In this document: piece by piece, positions 39,955 to 48,567 of the stretch
How the letters are laid out: every line of letters starts with the position of its first letter
How positions within the stretch are numbered: position 1 is the stretch's first letter
Assembly (NCBI RefSeq): GCF_024701975.1
Contig: NZ_JANLNM010000001.1
Location: 62,001-126,000 of the forward strand
DNA length: 64,000 nt
Direction: 5' to 3'
DNA from: Variovorax sp. ZS18.2.2
GTDB taxonomy: Bacteria > Pseudomonadota > Gammaproteobacteria > Burkholderiales > Burkholderiaceae_C
Position numbers and translations under genes: made by a program
Notes under the pieces: generated by a model
What the model saw: the letters and a program-made list of their open reading frames with translations, nothing else
Databases searched by the model: none
What the model was told of the DNA's origin: nothing

Positions 39955-42768
39955 ATGACCGACAAGAAAACGCTGCTGCTCGTCGATGGCTCGAGCTACC
40001 TGTACCGGGCCTTCCACGCCATGCCCGACCTGCGCGCCGTGCCCGGCGACCCGAAGAGCCCGGCCACCGGCGCCATCCGGGGAATGATCAACATGATGAC
40101 GGCGCTGCGCCGCGAGGTGCGCGCCGACTACGCGGCCTGCATCTTCGATGCGCCCGGCAAGACCTTTCGCGACGACTGGTATCCCGAATACAAGGCCAAC
40201 CGCTCGCCGATGCCCGACGACCTGCGAAGCCAGATCGACCCCGTCCACGAAGTGGTGAAGCTCCTGGGCTGGCCGGTGCTCAGCGTGCCCGACGTGGAGG
40301 CCGATGACGTGATCGGCACGCTCGCCAAGATCGCCGCCGCGCAGGGCGTCGAGGTGATCGTCTCCAGCGGCGACAAGGACCTGAGCCAGCTGGTCGACGA
40401 GCACATCACGATCATCGACACGATGAACGGCAAGAAGCGCGACATCGCTGGCGTGACGGCCGAGTTCGGCGTGCCGCCGAACCTGATGGTCGACTACCAG
40501 ACGCTGGTGGGCGATACGGTCGACAACGTGCCCGGCGTCGAGAAGGTCGGCCCCAAGACAGCAGCCAAATGGCTGCTCGAATACGGCTCGCTCGATGCGC
40601 TGGTCGAACGCGCCGCCGAAGTGAAGGGCGCCGCCGGCGAGAACCTGCGCAAGGCGCTAGACAAGCTGCCCCTGAGCCGGCGCCTGGTCACCATCCGCAC
40701 CGACTGCGACCTCGAGGGTCACGTCACCGGCCTGCCGTCGCTCGAAGGCCTGCCCGTCGGCGCGCCGCAGACCGAGGACCTCAAGCCCTTCTACGAGAAG
40801 TTCGGTTTCAAGAGTCTCGTCAAATCGCTCGAAGCACAGGCGGTTCCGCCCGAGCTGATCGAAGAGAACGCCAAGAAGAAGTCCGCCAAGGCCAACACCG
40901 ACCAGGGCGGCCTGTTCGACGAGCCTTCGGACCTGAGCGCGCTCGACGCCGCCGCGCCCGCGAGCAACCTCAAGTACGACACCATCACCACCTGGGAGCA
41001 GTTCGACACCTGGCTCGCGCGGCTCGAAGCCGCCGAACTCGCGGCGATCGACACCGAGACCACCTCGCTAGACGAAATGGTCGCGCAGATCGTCGGCGTG
41101 AGCTTCAGCGTCGAGCCCGGCGAGGCGGCTTACATCCCGCTCACGCACAACTACCCCGACGCGCCCGCGCAACTGCCCATCGACGAGGTGCTCGCCAGGC
41201 TCAAGCCCTGGCTCGAGAACCCCGAAAAGAAAAAGCTCGGCCAGCACATCAAGTACGACCGCCATGTGTTCGCCAACCACGGCATCGAGGTGCAGGGCTA
41301 CGCGCACGACACCATGCTGCAGAGCTACGTGCTCGAAGTGCACAGGCCGCACGGCCTGTCGTCCCTGGCCGAGCGCCACCTGGGCCGCAGCGGCATTTCC
41401 TACGAAGACCTCTGCGGCAAGGGTGCGCACCAGATCTCCTTCAGCCAGGTCGACATCGCCAAGGCCGCCGAATACTCGTGCGAGGACAGCGATCAGACCC
41501 TGGACGTGCACCGCACGCTGTGGCCCCAGCTCGAAGCCAACGAGAAGCTGCGCTTCATCTACCAGCTCGAAATGGATTCGAGCGAGGCGCTCTACCGCGT
41601 CGAGCGCAACGGCGTGATGATCGACAGCGCCACGCTGGCCGCGCAGAGCCACGAGCTCGGCACGCGCATCATGGCGCTGGAGCAGGAGGCCTACGAGATT
41701 GCGGGGCAGCCCTTCAACCTCGGTTCGCCCAAGCAGATCGGCGAGATCTTCTTCACCAAGCTGGGCCTGCCGGTGGTCAAGAAAACGCCGAGCGGCGCGC
41801 CCAGCACCGATGAAGAAGTGCTGGAGAAACTGGCCGAGGACTATCCGCTCCCCGCCAAGATCCTCGAGCACCGCGGCCTGTCGAAACTCAAGGGCACCTA
41901 CACCGACAAGCTCGGCCAGCTGGCCAACCCGCGCACGGGCCGCGTCCACACGCACTATGCGCAGGCTGTGGCGGTGACGGGGCGCCTGAGCAGCAACGAC
42001 CCGAACCTGCAGAACATCCCGATCCGCACCCCCGAAGGCCGCCGCGTGCGCGAAGCCTTCGTGGCACCCGCAGGCAGCGTGATCGCCAGCGCCGACTACT
42101 CGCAGATCGAGCTGCGCATCATGGCCCACATCAGCGGCGACGAGTCGCTGCTGCGCGCCTTCACCGAAGGCATCGACGTGCACCGCGCGACGGCGGCAGA
42201 GGTGTTCGGCTCCACGCCCGACCAGGTGTCGAGCGAGCAGCGCCGCTATGCGAAGGTCATCAACTTCGGGCTCATCTACGGCATGAGCAGCTTCGGCCTG
42301 GCGAAGAACCTCGGCATCGAGACCAAGGCCGCGGCCTCCTACATCGAGCGCTACTTCGCGCGCTACCCGGGCGTGAAGGTGTACATGGATGAGACGGTGG
42401 AGTTTGCGCGGGAGCACGGCTACGTTGAGACCGCGTTCGGCCGGCGCCTTTACCTTAGTGAAATCAATGGCGGGAATGGCCCTCGCAAAAAGGCTGCGGA
42501 ACGGCAAGCCATCAACGCGCCGATGCAGGGCACGGCGGCCGACCTCATCAAGCTGAGCATGGTCAAGGTACAGAACGTGCTTGACGAAGAGAAGCGCGCC
42601 ACCAAGATGATCATGCAGGTGCACGATGAACTGGTGTTTGAAGTGCCCGAGGCCGAAGTCGAATGGGTGCGCACCGAAATCCCGCGCCTGATGGCCGGCG
42701 TGGCGGCGCTCAAGGTGCCGCTGCTCGCCGAGATCGGCATCGGTCCCAACTGGGACAAGGCCCACTGA
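39955..42768 (+). CDS. polA: DNA polymerase I
   Basis: 937 residues from the ATG at 39955 (E. coli enzyme 928). N-terminal 5'-3' exonuclease (LLVDGSSYLYRAFHA..., DVEADDVIGTLA, SGDKDLSQLV), central 3'-5' exonuclease with the DTETTSLDE acidic pair intact, so proofreading is probably retained, and a polymerase domain with SADYSQIELRIMAHIS (motif A), RRYAKVINFGLIYGMS (motif B) and VHDELVFE (motif C). Repair and Okazaki-fragment processing. Confidence 0.97.
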   Translation: MTDKKTLLLVDGSSYLYRAFHAMPDLRAVPGDPKSPATGAIRGMINMMTALRREVRADYAACIFDAPGKTFRDDWYPEYKANRSPMPDDLRSQIDPVHEVVKLLGWPVLSVPDVEADDVIGTLAKIAAAQGVEVIVSSGDKDLSQLVDEHITIIDTMNGKKRDIAGVTAEFGVPPNLMVDYQTLVGDTVDNVPGVEKVGPKTAAKWLLEYGSLDALVERAAEVKGAAGENLRKALDKLPLSRRLVTIRTDCDLEGHVTGLPSLEGLPVGAPQTEDLKPFYEKFGFKSLVKSLEAQAVPPELIEENAKKKSAKANTDQGGLFDEPSDLSALDAAAPASNLKYDTITTWEQFDTWLARLEAAELAAIDTETTSLDEMVAQIVGVSFSVEPGEAAYIPLTHNYPDAPAQLPIDEVLARLKPWLENPEKKKLGQHIKYDRHVFANHGIEVQGYAHDTMLQSYVLEVHRPHGLSSLAERHLGRSGISYEDLCGKGAHQISFSQVDIAKAAEYSCEDSDQTLDVHRTLWPQLEANEKLRFIYQLEMDSSEALYRVERNGVMIDSATLAAQSHELGTRIMALEQEAYEIAGQPFNLGSPKQIGEIFFTKLGLPVVKKTPSGAPSTDEEVLEKLAEDYPLPAKILEHRGLSKLKGTYTDKLGQLANPRTGRVHTHYAQAVAVTGRLSSNDPNLQNIPIRTPEGRRVREAFVAPAGSVIASADYSQIELRIMAHISGDESLLRAFTEGIDVHRATAAEVFGSTPDQVSSEQRRYAKVINFGLIYGMSSFGLAKNLGIETKAAASYIERYFARYPGVKVYMDETVEFAREHGYVETAFGRRLYLSEINGGNGPRKKAAERQAINAPMQGTAADLIKLSMVKVQNVLDEEKRATKMIMQVHDELVFEVPEAEVEWVRTEIPRLMAGVAALKVPLLAEIGIGPNWDKAH

Positions 42769-42804
42769 CGAGACACGAGACAAGACCAAAGAAGAACCGC
42801 ACCC

Positions 42805-44088
42805 ATGAAATTACAGCCCCCCCCATTTCTGCTTGCGGCCGTTTGCGCCGCCTTCCTCGGCACCGCCTTCGCCGCCCCCGATGCCCGCATCGCCTCGCTC
42901 GCCGCCAAGGAAAAGCCCGCGCTGCTCGACACGCTGAAGGAACTCGTTTCCATCGAATCGGGCAGCCGTGACCTCGAAGGCCTGGAGAAGATTTCCGACC
43001 TCATCGCCGCGAAGTTCAAGGCACTGGGCGGCGAGGTCGAGCTGATCGATCCGAGCGCCGAGGCCTACCGCATGGACGACACGCCCGAAAAAATCGGCCG
43101 CGTCGTGCGCGCCACCTTCAAGGGCACGGGCACAAAGAAGATCATGCTCATCGCGCACATGGACACGGTCTACACCGTGGGCATGCTCAACCGGCAGCCG
43201 TTCCGCATCGAGGGCGACAAGGCCTACGGCCTGGGCATCTCCGACGACAAGCAGGGCGTGGCCGTCATCACCCACACGGTGGCGATGCTGCAGGCGCTGA
43301 AGTTCAAGGAATACGGCACGCTCACCGTGCTGATCAACGGCGACGAAGAAATCAGCTCGCCCGGCTCGCGCGCGCTTCTCACGCGCCTGGGCGGCGAGCA
43401 CGATGCGGTGATGTCCTTCGAGGGCGCCTCCATCAAGGACGACAAGCTCTCGCTGGCCACCGCCGGCATTGCCTCGGTCACGCTGAACGTCACCGGCAAG
43501 GCCTCGCATGCGGGTTCCGCGCCCGAGCTGGGCGTGAACGCGCTCTACGAGCTGTCGCACCAGATCCTGCAGATGCGCGACCTCTCCGATCCGGCCACCG
43601 GCCTCAAGATGAACTGGACCATCTCCCGCTCGGGCAGCAACCGCAACGTGATTCCGGCCGCAGCCACCGCGGGCGCCGACGTGCGCGTGCTCAAGGTGGC
43701 CGACTACGACCGCATCGAGCAGCAGGTCAACGAGCGCGTGAAGAAGCAGCTGATTCCCGAAGCCAAGGTCGAGCTGAAGTTCGAGCGCCGCCGCCCGCCG
43801 CTCGAAGCCACAGCCGCCTCGGTCGCGTTCGCCAAGCATGCGCAGACGATCTACAAGGACGAGCTCGGCCGCCCGCTGGGCGCCGACGACAAGGCCGCCG
43901 GCGGCGGCACCGATGCCGCCTTCGCTTCGCTCAAGACCAAGGCGCCAGTGGTCGAGCGCTTCGGCCTGCAGGGCTTCGGCGCGCACTCGGCCGATGCCGA
44001 ATACGTGCTGGTCGATTCCATCGAGCCGCGCCTGTATCTCGCCACGCGCATGGTGATGGACATCGCACGCGGCAAGACCGGCAACTGA
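42805..44088 (+). CDS. M20 family carboxypeptidase (glutamate carboxypeptidase/CPG2-like)
   Basis: 427 residues with signal peptide (FLLAAVCAAFLGTAFA). Dinuclear zinc site: HMDTV, GISDDKQG (metal-bridging Asp), GDEEISSPGS (catalytic and ligand Glu), plus the dimerisation domain starting GKASHAGSAPELGVNA and a late His in GFGAHSADAEYV. Length and order match carboxypeptidase G2, which removes C-terminal Glu from folates and peptides. Periplasmic. A LysR regulator gene follows 16 nt later on the same strand. Confidence 0.9.
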   Translation: MKLQPPPFLLAAVCAAFLGTAFAAPDARIASLAAKEKPALLDTLKELVSIESGSRDLEGLEKISDLIAAKFKALGGEVELIDPSAEAYRMDDTPEKIGRVVRATFKGTGTKKIMLIAHMDTVYTVGMLNRQPFRIEGDKAYGLGISDDKQGVAVITHTVAMLQALKFKEYGTLTVLINGDEEISSPGSRALLTRLGGEHDAVMSFEGASIKDDKLSLATAGIASVTLNVTGKASHAGSAPELGVNALYELSHQILQMRDLSDPATGLKMNWTISRSGSNRNVIPAAATAGADVRVLKVADYDRIEQQVNERVKKQLIPEAKVELKFERRRPPLEATAASVAFAKHAQTIYKDELGRPLGADDKAAGGGTDAAFASLKTKAPVVERFGLQGFGAHSADAEYVLVDSIEPRLYLATRMVMDIARGKTGN

Positions 44089-44104
44089 TTCCCCTGGCCC
44101 CTCC

Positions 44105-45007
44105 ATGCGGCTGCGTCACATCGAGGTCTTCAACGCGATCATGCTGACCGGCAGCGTGAGCGCGGCCGCGCGGCTCATCAACATCACGCAGCCGGCGGTG
44201 AGCCGCACCTTGCAGCATGCGGAGTTGCAGCTGGGCTTTCCGCTGTTCCAGCGCGCCAAGGGACGGCTTTCGCCGACCACCGAGGCGCTCACGCTCTACC
44301 CGCACATCGAGCGCCTGTTCGCGCAGCTCGACGAGGTGCAGCGGCTGGCCGCCAACCTCAAGGCCGGCAGCGACACGGGCGAGCTGCGCATCCTCAGCGT
44401 GCTCGCGCTGAGCTACGAGATATTGCCGCGCGCGCTCAAGGCGTTTCGCGAAAAGCATCCGGGCTATGCGATCACCGTCGAGTCGCTGCATTCGCCGCAG
44501 ATCATGTCGGCGCTGCTGCTGCAGGAGGCCGACGTGGGCTTCGCCTTCAGCCCCGTGGTGCATCCCTCGCTCACGCAGGAGACGCTGGCCGACAGCCGCA
44601 TGGTCTGCATCGCGCCCAAGGGCATGTTGCCGCGCGCGCTGGTGCGCAACGGCTCGGTGGCGCTGCATGACTTGGTCGATCGCCCGGTGATTGGTCTCGA
44701 TAGCCGCGACCCGGTCGGCACGAGTCTCAGCCAGGCCTGCCGGCAGGCCGGCGTCGGCTTCCAGCAGGCAGTGGTGACGGTGCAGACGTACCACGCGGCG
44801 CTGGCCATGGCGCACCACGGCCTGGGCGTCGCGCTGGTCGATGGCTGCACCGCGCGTTCGGCGGACCGCGAGAAGGTCGATGTGCTCACGCTTGAGCCGC
44901 ACATCCCGGTGCCGGTGCGCGCGCTGCGCTTCACCGGCCGGCCCGATTCAGTGGCGGTGCGCGGCATCACGCGCTGCATGCAGCAGGCGATCCAGGAAGC
45001 GCTTTAG
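44105..45007 (+). CDS. LysR-family transcriptional regulator
   Basis: 300 residues. N-terminal winged HTH (MRLRHIEVFNAIMLTGSVSAAARLINITQPAVSRTLQ) and periplasmic-binding-type effector domain from ~90. The start HIEVFNAIMLTGSVSAAAR resembles regulators of amino-acid or opine use. Same strand and 16 nt after the carboxypeptidase gene, so it may be cotranscribed with and control it. Its stop overlaps the end of the convergent azoR by 3 nt. Confidence 0.92.
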   Translation: MRLRHIEVFNAIMLTGSVSAAARLINITQPAVSRTLQHAELQLGFPLFQRAKGRLSPTTEALTLYPHIERLFAQLDEVQRLAANLKAGSDTGELRILSVLALSYEILPRALKAFREKHPGYAITVESLHSPQIMSALLLQEADVGFAFSPVVHPSLTQETLADSRMVCIAPKGMLPRALVRNGSVALHDLVDRPVIGLDSRDPVGTSLSQACRQAGVGFQQAVVTVQTYHAALAMAHHGLGVALVDGCTARSADREKVDVLTLEPHIPVPVRALRFTGRPDSVAVRGITRCMQQAIQEAL

Positions 45008-45615
45008 ACGCGCGGCAAGAAATACGACTGAAGCGCCTCGTCGGCCAGCGCCCTCGACTTCTCGAGGATTTCCGGCCCCAGGCCCGTTCCCTGCACCGAG
45101 AAGAAGTGCAGGTCCTTCAGCCCGATCTGGGCCAGGATGACCGTCAGGTACGGCGTCAAAAAATCCGGCTGCCGTGCGTACTCCCCGGAAAAACTGCCGC
45201 CTGAAGCGATGGCGATGAAGACAGGCCGGTCGCGAAGCGTGCCGACCTTGCCGCCCGGGCCCGTGTTGAAGGTGCGGCGCGCCCGCACGACGTGATCGAT
45301 CCACGCCTTCAACGCCGAGGGCACGCCCAGGTTGTGCATCGGTGTTCCGATGACCACGGCATCCGAATCCTCCAGCTCCCGGATCAGTTCGTCGGACTGG
45401 GCCATGGAGCCGCCGTGCGCGATCTCCGCCGTGGCCGAGTGCTGGCCGAGCGCGTAGTTCGCGTCGATATGGGGCAGGGCGTTGCCGCCGATCACCCGGT
45501 TCATCACCGTTGCAGCCGGCTCGCGACCCATGAGGCGCGCGACGATTTTTCGGGAGAGCCGGTAGCTCTCGGAGGCTTCCCCGCGGGAGCTGCAGACGAC
45601 ATGCAGGATCTTCAT
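45004..45615 (-). CDS. azoR: FMN-dependent NADH azoreductase (flavodoxin-like quinone reductase)
   Basis: 203 residues starting MKILHVVCSSRGEASESYRLS at 45615. Flavodoxin-like fold with the FMN loops SSRGEASES, PMHNLGVPSALKAWIDHV (active motif PMxNFxxP) and SGGSFSG. Two-electron quinone/azo reduction, detoxifying. Diverges from a MocR-type regulator gene across a 100-nt gap with repeated ATGGNC motifs, so it is the likely target. Confidence 0.88.
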   Translation of the reverse strand: MKILHVVCSSRGEASESYRLSRKIVARLMGREPAATVMNRVIGGNALPHIDANYALGQHSATAEIAHGGSMAQSDELIRELEDSDAVVIGTPMHNLGVPSALKAWIDHVVRARRTFNTGPGGKVGTLRDRPVFIAIASGGSFSGEYARQPDFLTPYLTVILAQIGLKDLHFFSVQGTGLGPEILEKSRALADEALQSYFLPRV

Positions 45616-45715
45616 TGCGACCACTTCCAGTTTCTTGTGAAGGAAGAAGTCTAGGAAGCACATGGCCTATGTCATAGAGCCATGAATGAAGATTGGGGCT
45701 GGTCCATAATTTGGC
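45616..45715. promoter_or_regulatory. divergent azoR/MocR control region with repeated boxes
   Basis: Contains ATGGCCTA at 45662-45669, AGCCATG at 45679-45685 and TGGTCCA at 45700-45706. ATGGCCTA recurs at 47152-47159 and TGGACCA (the complement) at 47191-47197, both upstream of the AhpD-like gene. These are candidate sites for the MocR-type regulator. Confidence 0.45.
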
Positions 45716-47140
45716 ATGACGACCGCCGGCAAGCCCACCTCCATCTCGCCCCTGGACCCCACGGCGGCCGAGCCTTACTACCGCCAGATCTACGAGCGAT
45801 TGCGCAGCGCCATCGCCAGCGGCTTGCTCAAGCCGGGCGACCGGATTCCCTCTGCACGCGCGTTGACCAAGGAGCTCGGCCTGGCCAGAGGCACCATCGA
45901 CACCGCGTACTCCCTGCTGACCGCCGAGGGCTACATCCAGGCCCGCGGCCAGGCGGGCACCATCGTCACGCCGGGCCTCAAGCCGCGCACGCCCGTGGCC
46001 ATGCCGTCGCCCGTGATCGACACCGGGACTTCTTCGATCGGCTTTCGCCCGTATTCGATCCTTCCGTTCCAGATGGGCTTGCCCGCGCTGGACGAATTTC
46101 CCCGAAAGATCTGGGCGCGCCTCGGTGCGCGGTGCGCGCGGGCCATGCAGCCATCGGACATGACGCATCCCTCCGTCTACGGGCAGCCCGCGCTGCGTGC
46201 GGAAATCGCTGCCTACCTGCAGGTGTCGCGCGGGATCCATTGCGCGGCGTCGCAAGTGTTCGTGACCTCGGGATACCGTCACTCCATCGAGCTGATCGGT
46301 CTCGCGTTGCTGAAGGCGGGCGACCGCGTCTGGCTCGAAGACCCGGGTTATCCGCCCACGCGGGAATTGCTCGCGCACATGCAGATCGCCTCCGTTCCGG
46401 TGCCGGTCGACGCGGACGGCATGGTCGTTGCCGAAGGCGTCCGGTCGGCGCCGCGTGCGCGCATGGCCGTGGTCACGCCGGCGCACCAAAGCCCGCTGGG
46501 CGTGTCCCTGTCCCTGCAGCGGCGCCTGGCGCTGCTGGACTGGGCGGGGCGGAACAACGCATGGATCGTCGAGGACGACTACGACGGCGAATACCGCTAC
46601 GTGAGCCGCCCCCTGCCTGCGCTCAAGAGCCTGGACCGCGACGGGCGCGTGCTCTATGCGGGCACCTTCAGCAAGGTGCTTTTTCCGAGCCTCCGGCTGG
46701 CTTATCTCGTGGTGCCGGAACCGCAGGTCGAGCGCTTCGAGCAGATCATCCAGACCTTCGCCGGGGGCAGCCCCGAACTCACGCAGTCCATCGTCACGGC
46801 CTTCATCAAGGAGGGCCACTTCGCGCGTCACATCCAGCGCATGCGCAAGCTCTACGCCGAGCGCCGCGAGGCGACCAGCGCGGGCCTGGCAAGCGTGCTG
46901 GGCCAACGCGTGCGCATCGACGCACTGCCCGGTGGCATGCACCTCATCCTGCGGCTGACGGGCCGCCAATCGGACCGCAAGCTCATGCTGCGCATGCGGG
47001 AAGACGGCCTCTTCGCGGAGGCGTTGTCGGAATGGCAGCAGATCGGCAAGGGCGCCTCGGCATTGCTCGTCAACTTCACGAACATCGACTCCCGGGCCAC
47101 GGCCGAGAAGCTGGGCAGGCGCATCCTGGCCTTGATGTGA
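45716..47140 (+). CDS. MocR/PdxR-type transcriptional regulator (GntR HTH plus aminotransferase domain)
   Basis: 474 residues. GntR-type winged helix at ~18-88 (YYRQIYERLRSAIASGLLKPGDRIPSARALTKELGLARGTI) joined to a fold-type-I aminotransferase domain with WIVEDDYDGEYR and the PLP-Lys motif FSKVLFPSLRLAYL (Lys near 319). Such proteins use PLP as sensor rather than enzyme. It diverges from azoR and precedes the AhpD-like gene; shared DNA boxes suggest it controls both. Confidence 0.93.
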   Translation: MTTAGKPTSISPLDPTAAEPYYRQIYERLRSAIASGLLKPGDRIPSARALTKELGLARGTIDTAYSLLTAEGYIQARGQAGTIVTPGLKPRTPVAMPSPVIDTGTSSIGFRPYSILPFQMGLPALDEFPRKIWARLGARCARAMQPSDMTHPSVYGQPALRAEIAAYLQVSRGIHCAASQVFVTSGYRHSIELIGLALLKAGDRVWLEDPGYPPTRELLAHMQIASVPVPVDADGMVVAEGVRSAPRARMAVVTPAHQSPLGVSLSLQRRLALLDWAGRNNAWIVEDDYDGEYRYVSRPLPALKSLDRDGRVLYAGTFSKVLFPSLRLAYLVVPEPQVERFEQIIQTFAGGSPELTQSIVTAFIKEGHFARHIQRMRKLYAERREATSAGLASVLGQRVRIDALPGGMHLILRLTGRQSDRKLMLRMREDGLFAEALSEWQQIGKGASALLVNFTNIDSRATAEKLGRRILALM

Positions 47141-47249
47141 ATCGAAAAATCATGGCCTAGGACCAGATGCCATTCTTGGCTCTTCTGAGCTGGACCAAGA
47201 TCTCCGACGATGGAGTCCTTCTCAATCAGCAAACACACAAGGACTCCCC

Positions 47250-47717
47250 ATGAGCAATCGCATCGACTACGCCAAGGTTTCGCCCGACGTCTACAAGGCC
47301 TTCGGCGGGGTGTATGTCGCCGTCCAGAAAAGCGGCCTTCCCAAGCAACTGGTCGATCTCGTCTACCTGCGGGTGTCGCAGATCAACGGCTGCGCCTACT
47401 GCATCGACATGCATTCGCGCGACCTGCTGAAGTCCGGTCTCGCGGTCGACAAGCTGGTGCTGGTGCCGGTGTGGCACGACGCGGGCGCGGTGTTCAGTGC
47501 ACGCGAACGCGCCGCGCTCGCCTGGGCAGAAACGGTGACGCGCGTCGCCGAGACCGGCGTTCCCGACACCGACTACGAAGCCGCCACCGCCGAATTCGGC
47601 GACAAGGAACTGGCCGATCTCACCTATGCGATCAGCCTGATGAACGCCTTCAACCGCTTCGGTGTCACCTTTCGCTCGACGCCCGCAGCCACGGTTGCTG
47701 CGGCGGCTGCGGCCTGA
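47250..47717 (+). CDS. carboxymuconolactone-decarboxylase/AhpD-like protein
   Basis: 155 residues. AhpD-fold alkylhydroperoxidase signature INGCAYCIDMHSRD with the redox CxxC and downstream His. Thiol-based peroxidase or general oxidative-stress protein in the CMD family. The upstream region repeats boxes found in the azoR/MocR gap, so it probably belongs to the same regulon. The Ala-rich C-terminus is low complexity. Confidence 0.9.
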   Translation: MSNRIDYAKVSPDVYKAFGGVYVAVQKSGLPKQLVDLVYLRVSQINGCAYCIDMHSRDLLKSGLAVDKLVLVPVWHDAGAVFSARERAALAWAETVTRVAETGVPDTDYEAATAEFGDKELADLTYAISLMNAFNRFGVTFRSTPAATVAAAAAA

Positions 47718-47723
47718 CGCGCC

Positions 47724-48044
47724 ATGGCATGGACACTGCTCGGCATCGCCGGGCTTCTCGAAATCGTCTTCGCCTTCGCGATGAAGTCGTCCGAAGGCTT
47801 CACGCGGCTGGTGCCCGCGCTGTTCACGGTGGGTGCCGGCCTGTCGAGCGTGGTGCTTCTGGCGCTCTCGATGCGCACGCTGCCGATGGGCACGGGCTAC
47901 GCGGTGTGGACCGGCATCGGCGCGGCGGGCACCGCGATCGTGGGCATGGTGGTGCTGGGCGACTCCGCCGCGCCTATGCGGCTGCTGTGCATCGCGCTCA
48001 TCCTGGCGGGCGTGATCGGGCTCAAGCTGGTCACGGTCGACTGA
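47724..48044 (+). CDS. SMR-family exporter, Gdx/SugE subtype
   Basis: 106 residues, four transmembrane helices. The essential Glu in helix 1 (IAGLLEIVFAFAMK), TGYAVWTGIGAAGTAIVGMVVLGDSAAPMRL in helices 3-4 and length all match SugE/Gdx, which export guanidinium or quaternary ammonium compounds as antiparallel dimers. Starts 6 nt after the AhpD-like gene, likely cotranscribed. No guanidine riboswitch was seen upstream. Confidence 0.9.
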   Translation: MAWTLLGIAGLLEIVFAFAMKSSEGFTRLVPALFTVGAGLSSVVLLALSMRTLPMGTGYAVWTGIGAAGTAIVGMVVLGDSAAPMRLLCIALILAGVIGLKLVTVD

Positions 48045-48088
48045 CGAAGGGAAGGGGCGGGCATCGCCCCGCGCCATAATCCGGCGCC

Positions 48089-48445
48089 ATGCACGTCCTT
48101 CGAACCCTCTGCTTCCTGCGCCGCCTGGCGCTGGCATGGTTCATGGCCTCGTTGCTGGTCGCGGGGGCTTCGCCCCTGGTGAACCCGCAGGCGATGGAGC
48201 TGGTGTGCTCCGCCACCGGCAGCGTCAAGCTCGTCGTGCAGGGCGACGATGGTCCCACCGAGATGGGCATGGCGGCGATGGACTGTCCGCTGTGCATGGT
48301 CTCCGCGCCACCGCCTCCCGCCGCGCAGGTGGCGCTGCCCACGCCGCTGCCGCTGGGCCGCGCGCTGCAATCGATTCCCGCTGCCCGCATCGCGGCAGCC
48401 ACGGCCTCGCCGCTGCCGGCGCGCGGGCCGCCCGCGCTCTCCTGA
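48089..48445 (+). CDS. DUF2946-type protein
   Basis: 118 residues. One N-terminal hydrophobic segment (LALAWFMASLLVAGASPLV), a conserved-looking short core MELVCSATGSVKLV and a CPLC pair, then a Pro/Ala-rich tail. This matches DUF2946, small membrane-associated proteins usually found beside TonB-dependent receptors and copper or iron genes. Here it directly precedes a TonB receptor. Metal binding by CPLC is plausible but unproven. Confidence 0.75.
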   Translation: MHVLRTLCFLRRLALAWFMASLLVAGASPLVNPQAMELVCSATGSVKLVVQGDDGPTEMGMAAMDCPLCMVSAPPPPAAQVALPTPLPLGRALQSIPAARIAAATASPLPARGPPALS

Positions 48446-48567
48446 GCTCCCGCACTTCCTCCACCTGACGTCGCTTTTGGGCGCGCGGTGGATCTTCGGT
48501 CGTTCCGCGGCCGGCGCTGCGTTGTCGCCCCTGTCGGGCTTGCGCGCGCCGCCGCCAGAGAGATTCC

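Noticed and set aside
47718..48088. Guanidine riboswitch for the Gdx/SugE gene
   Set aside because: Only 6 nt separate it from the preceding gene and no guanidine aptamer motif is visible.
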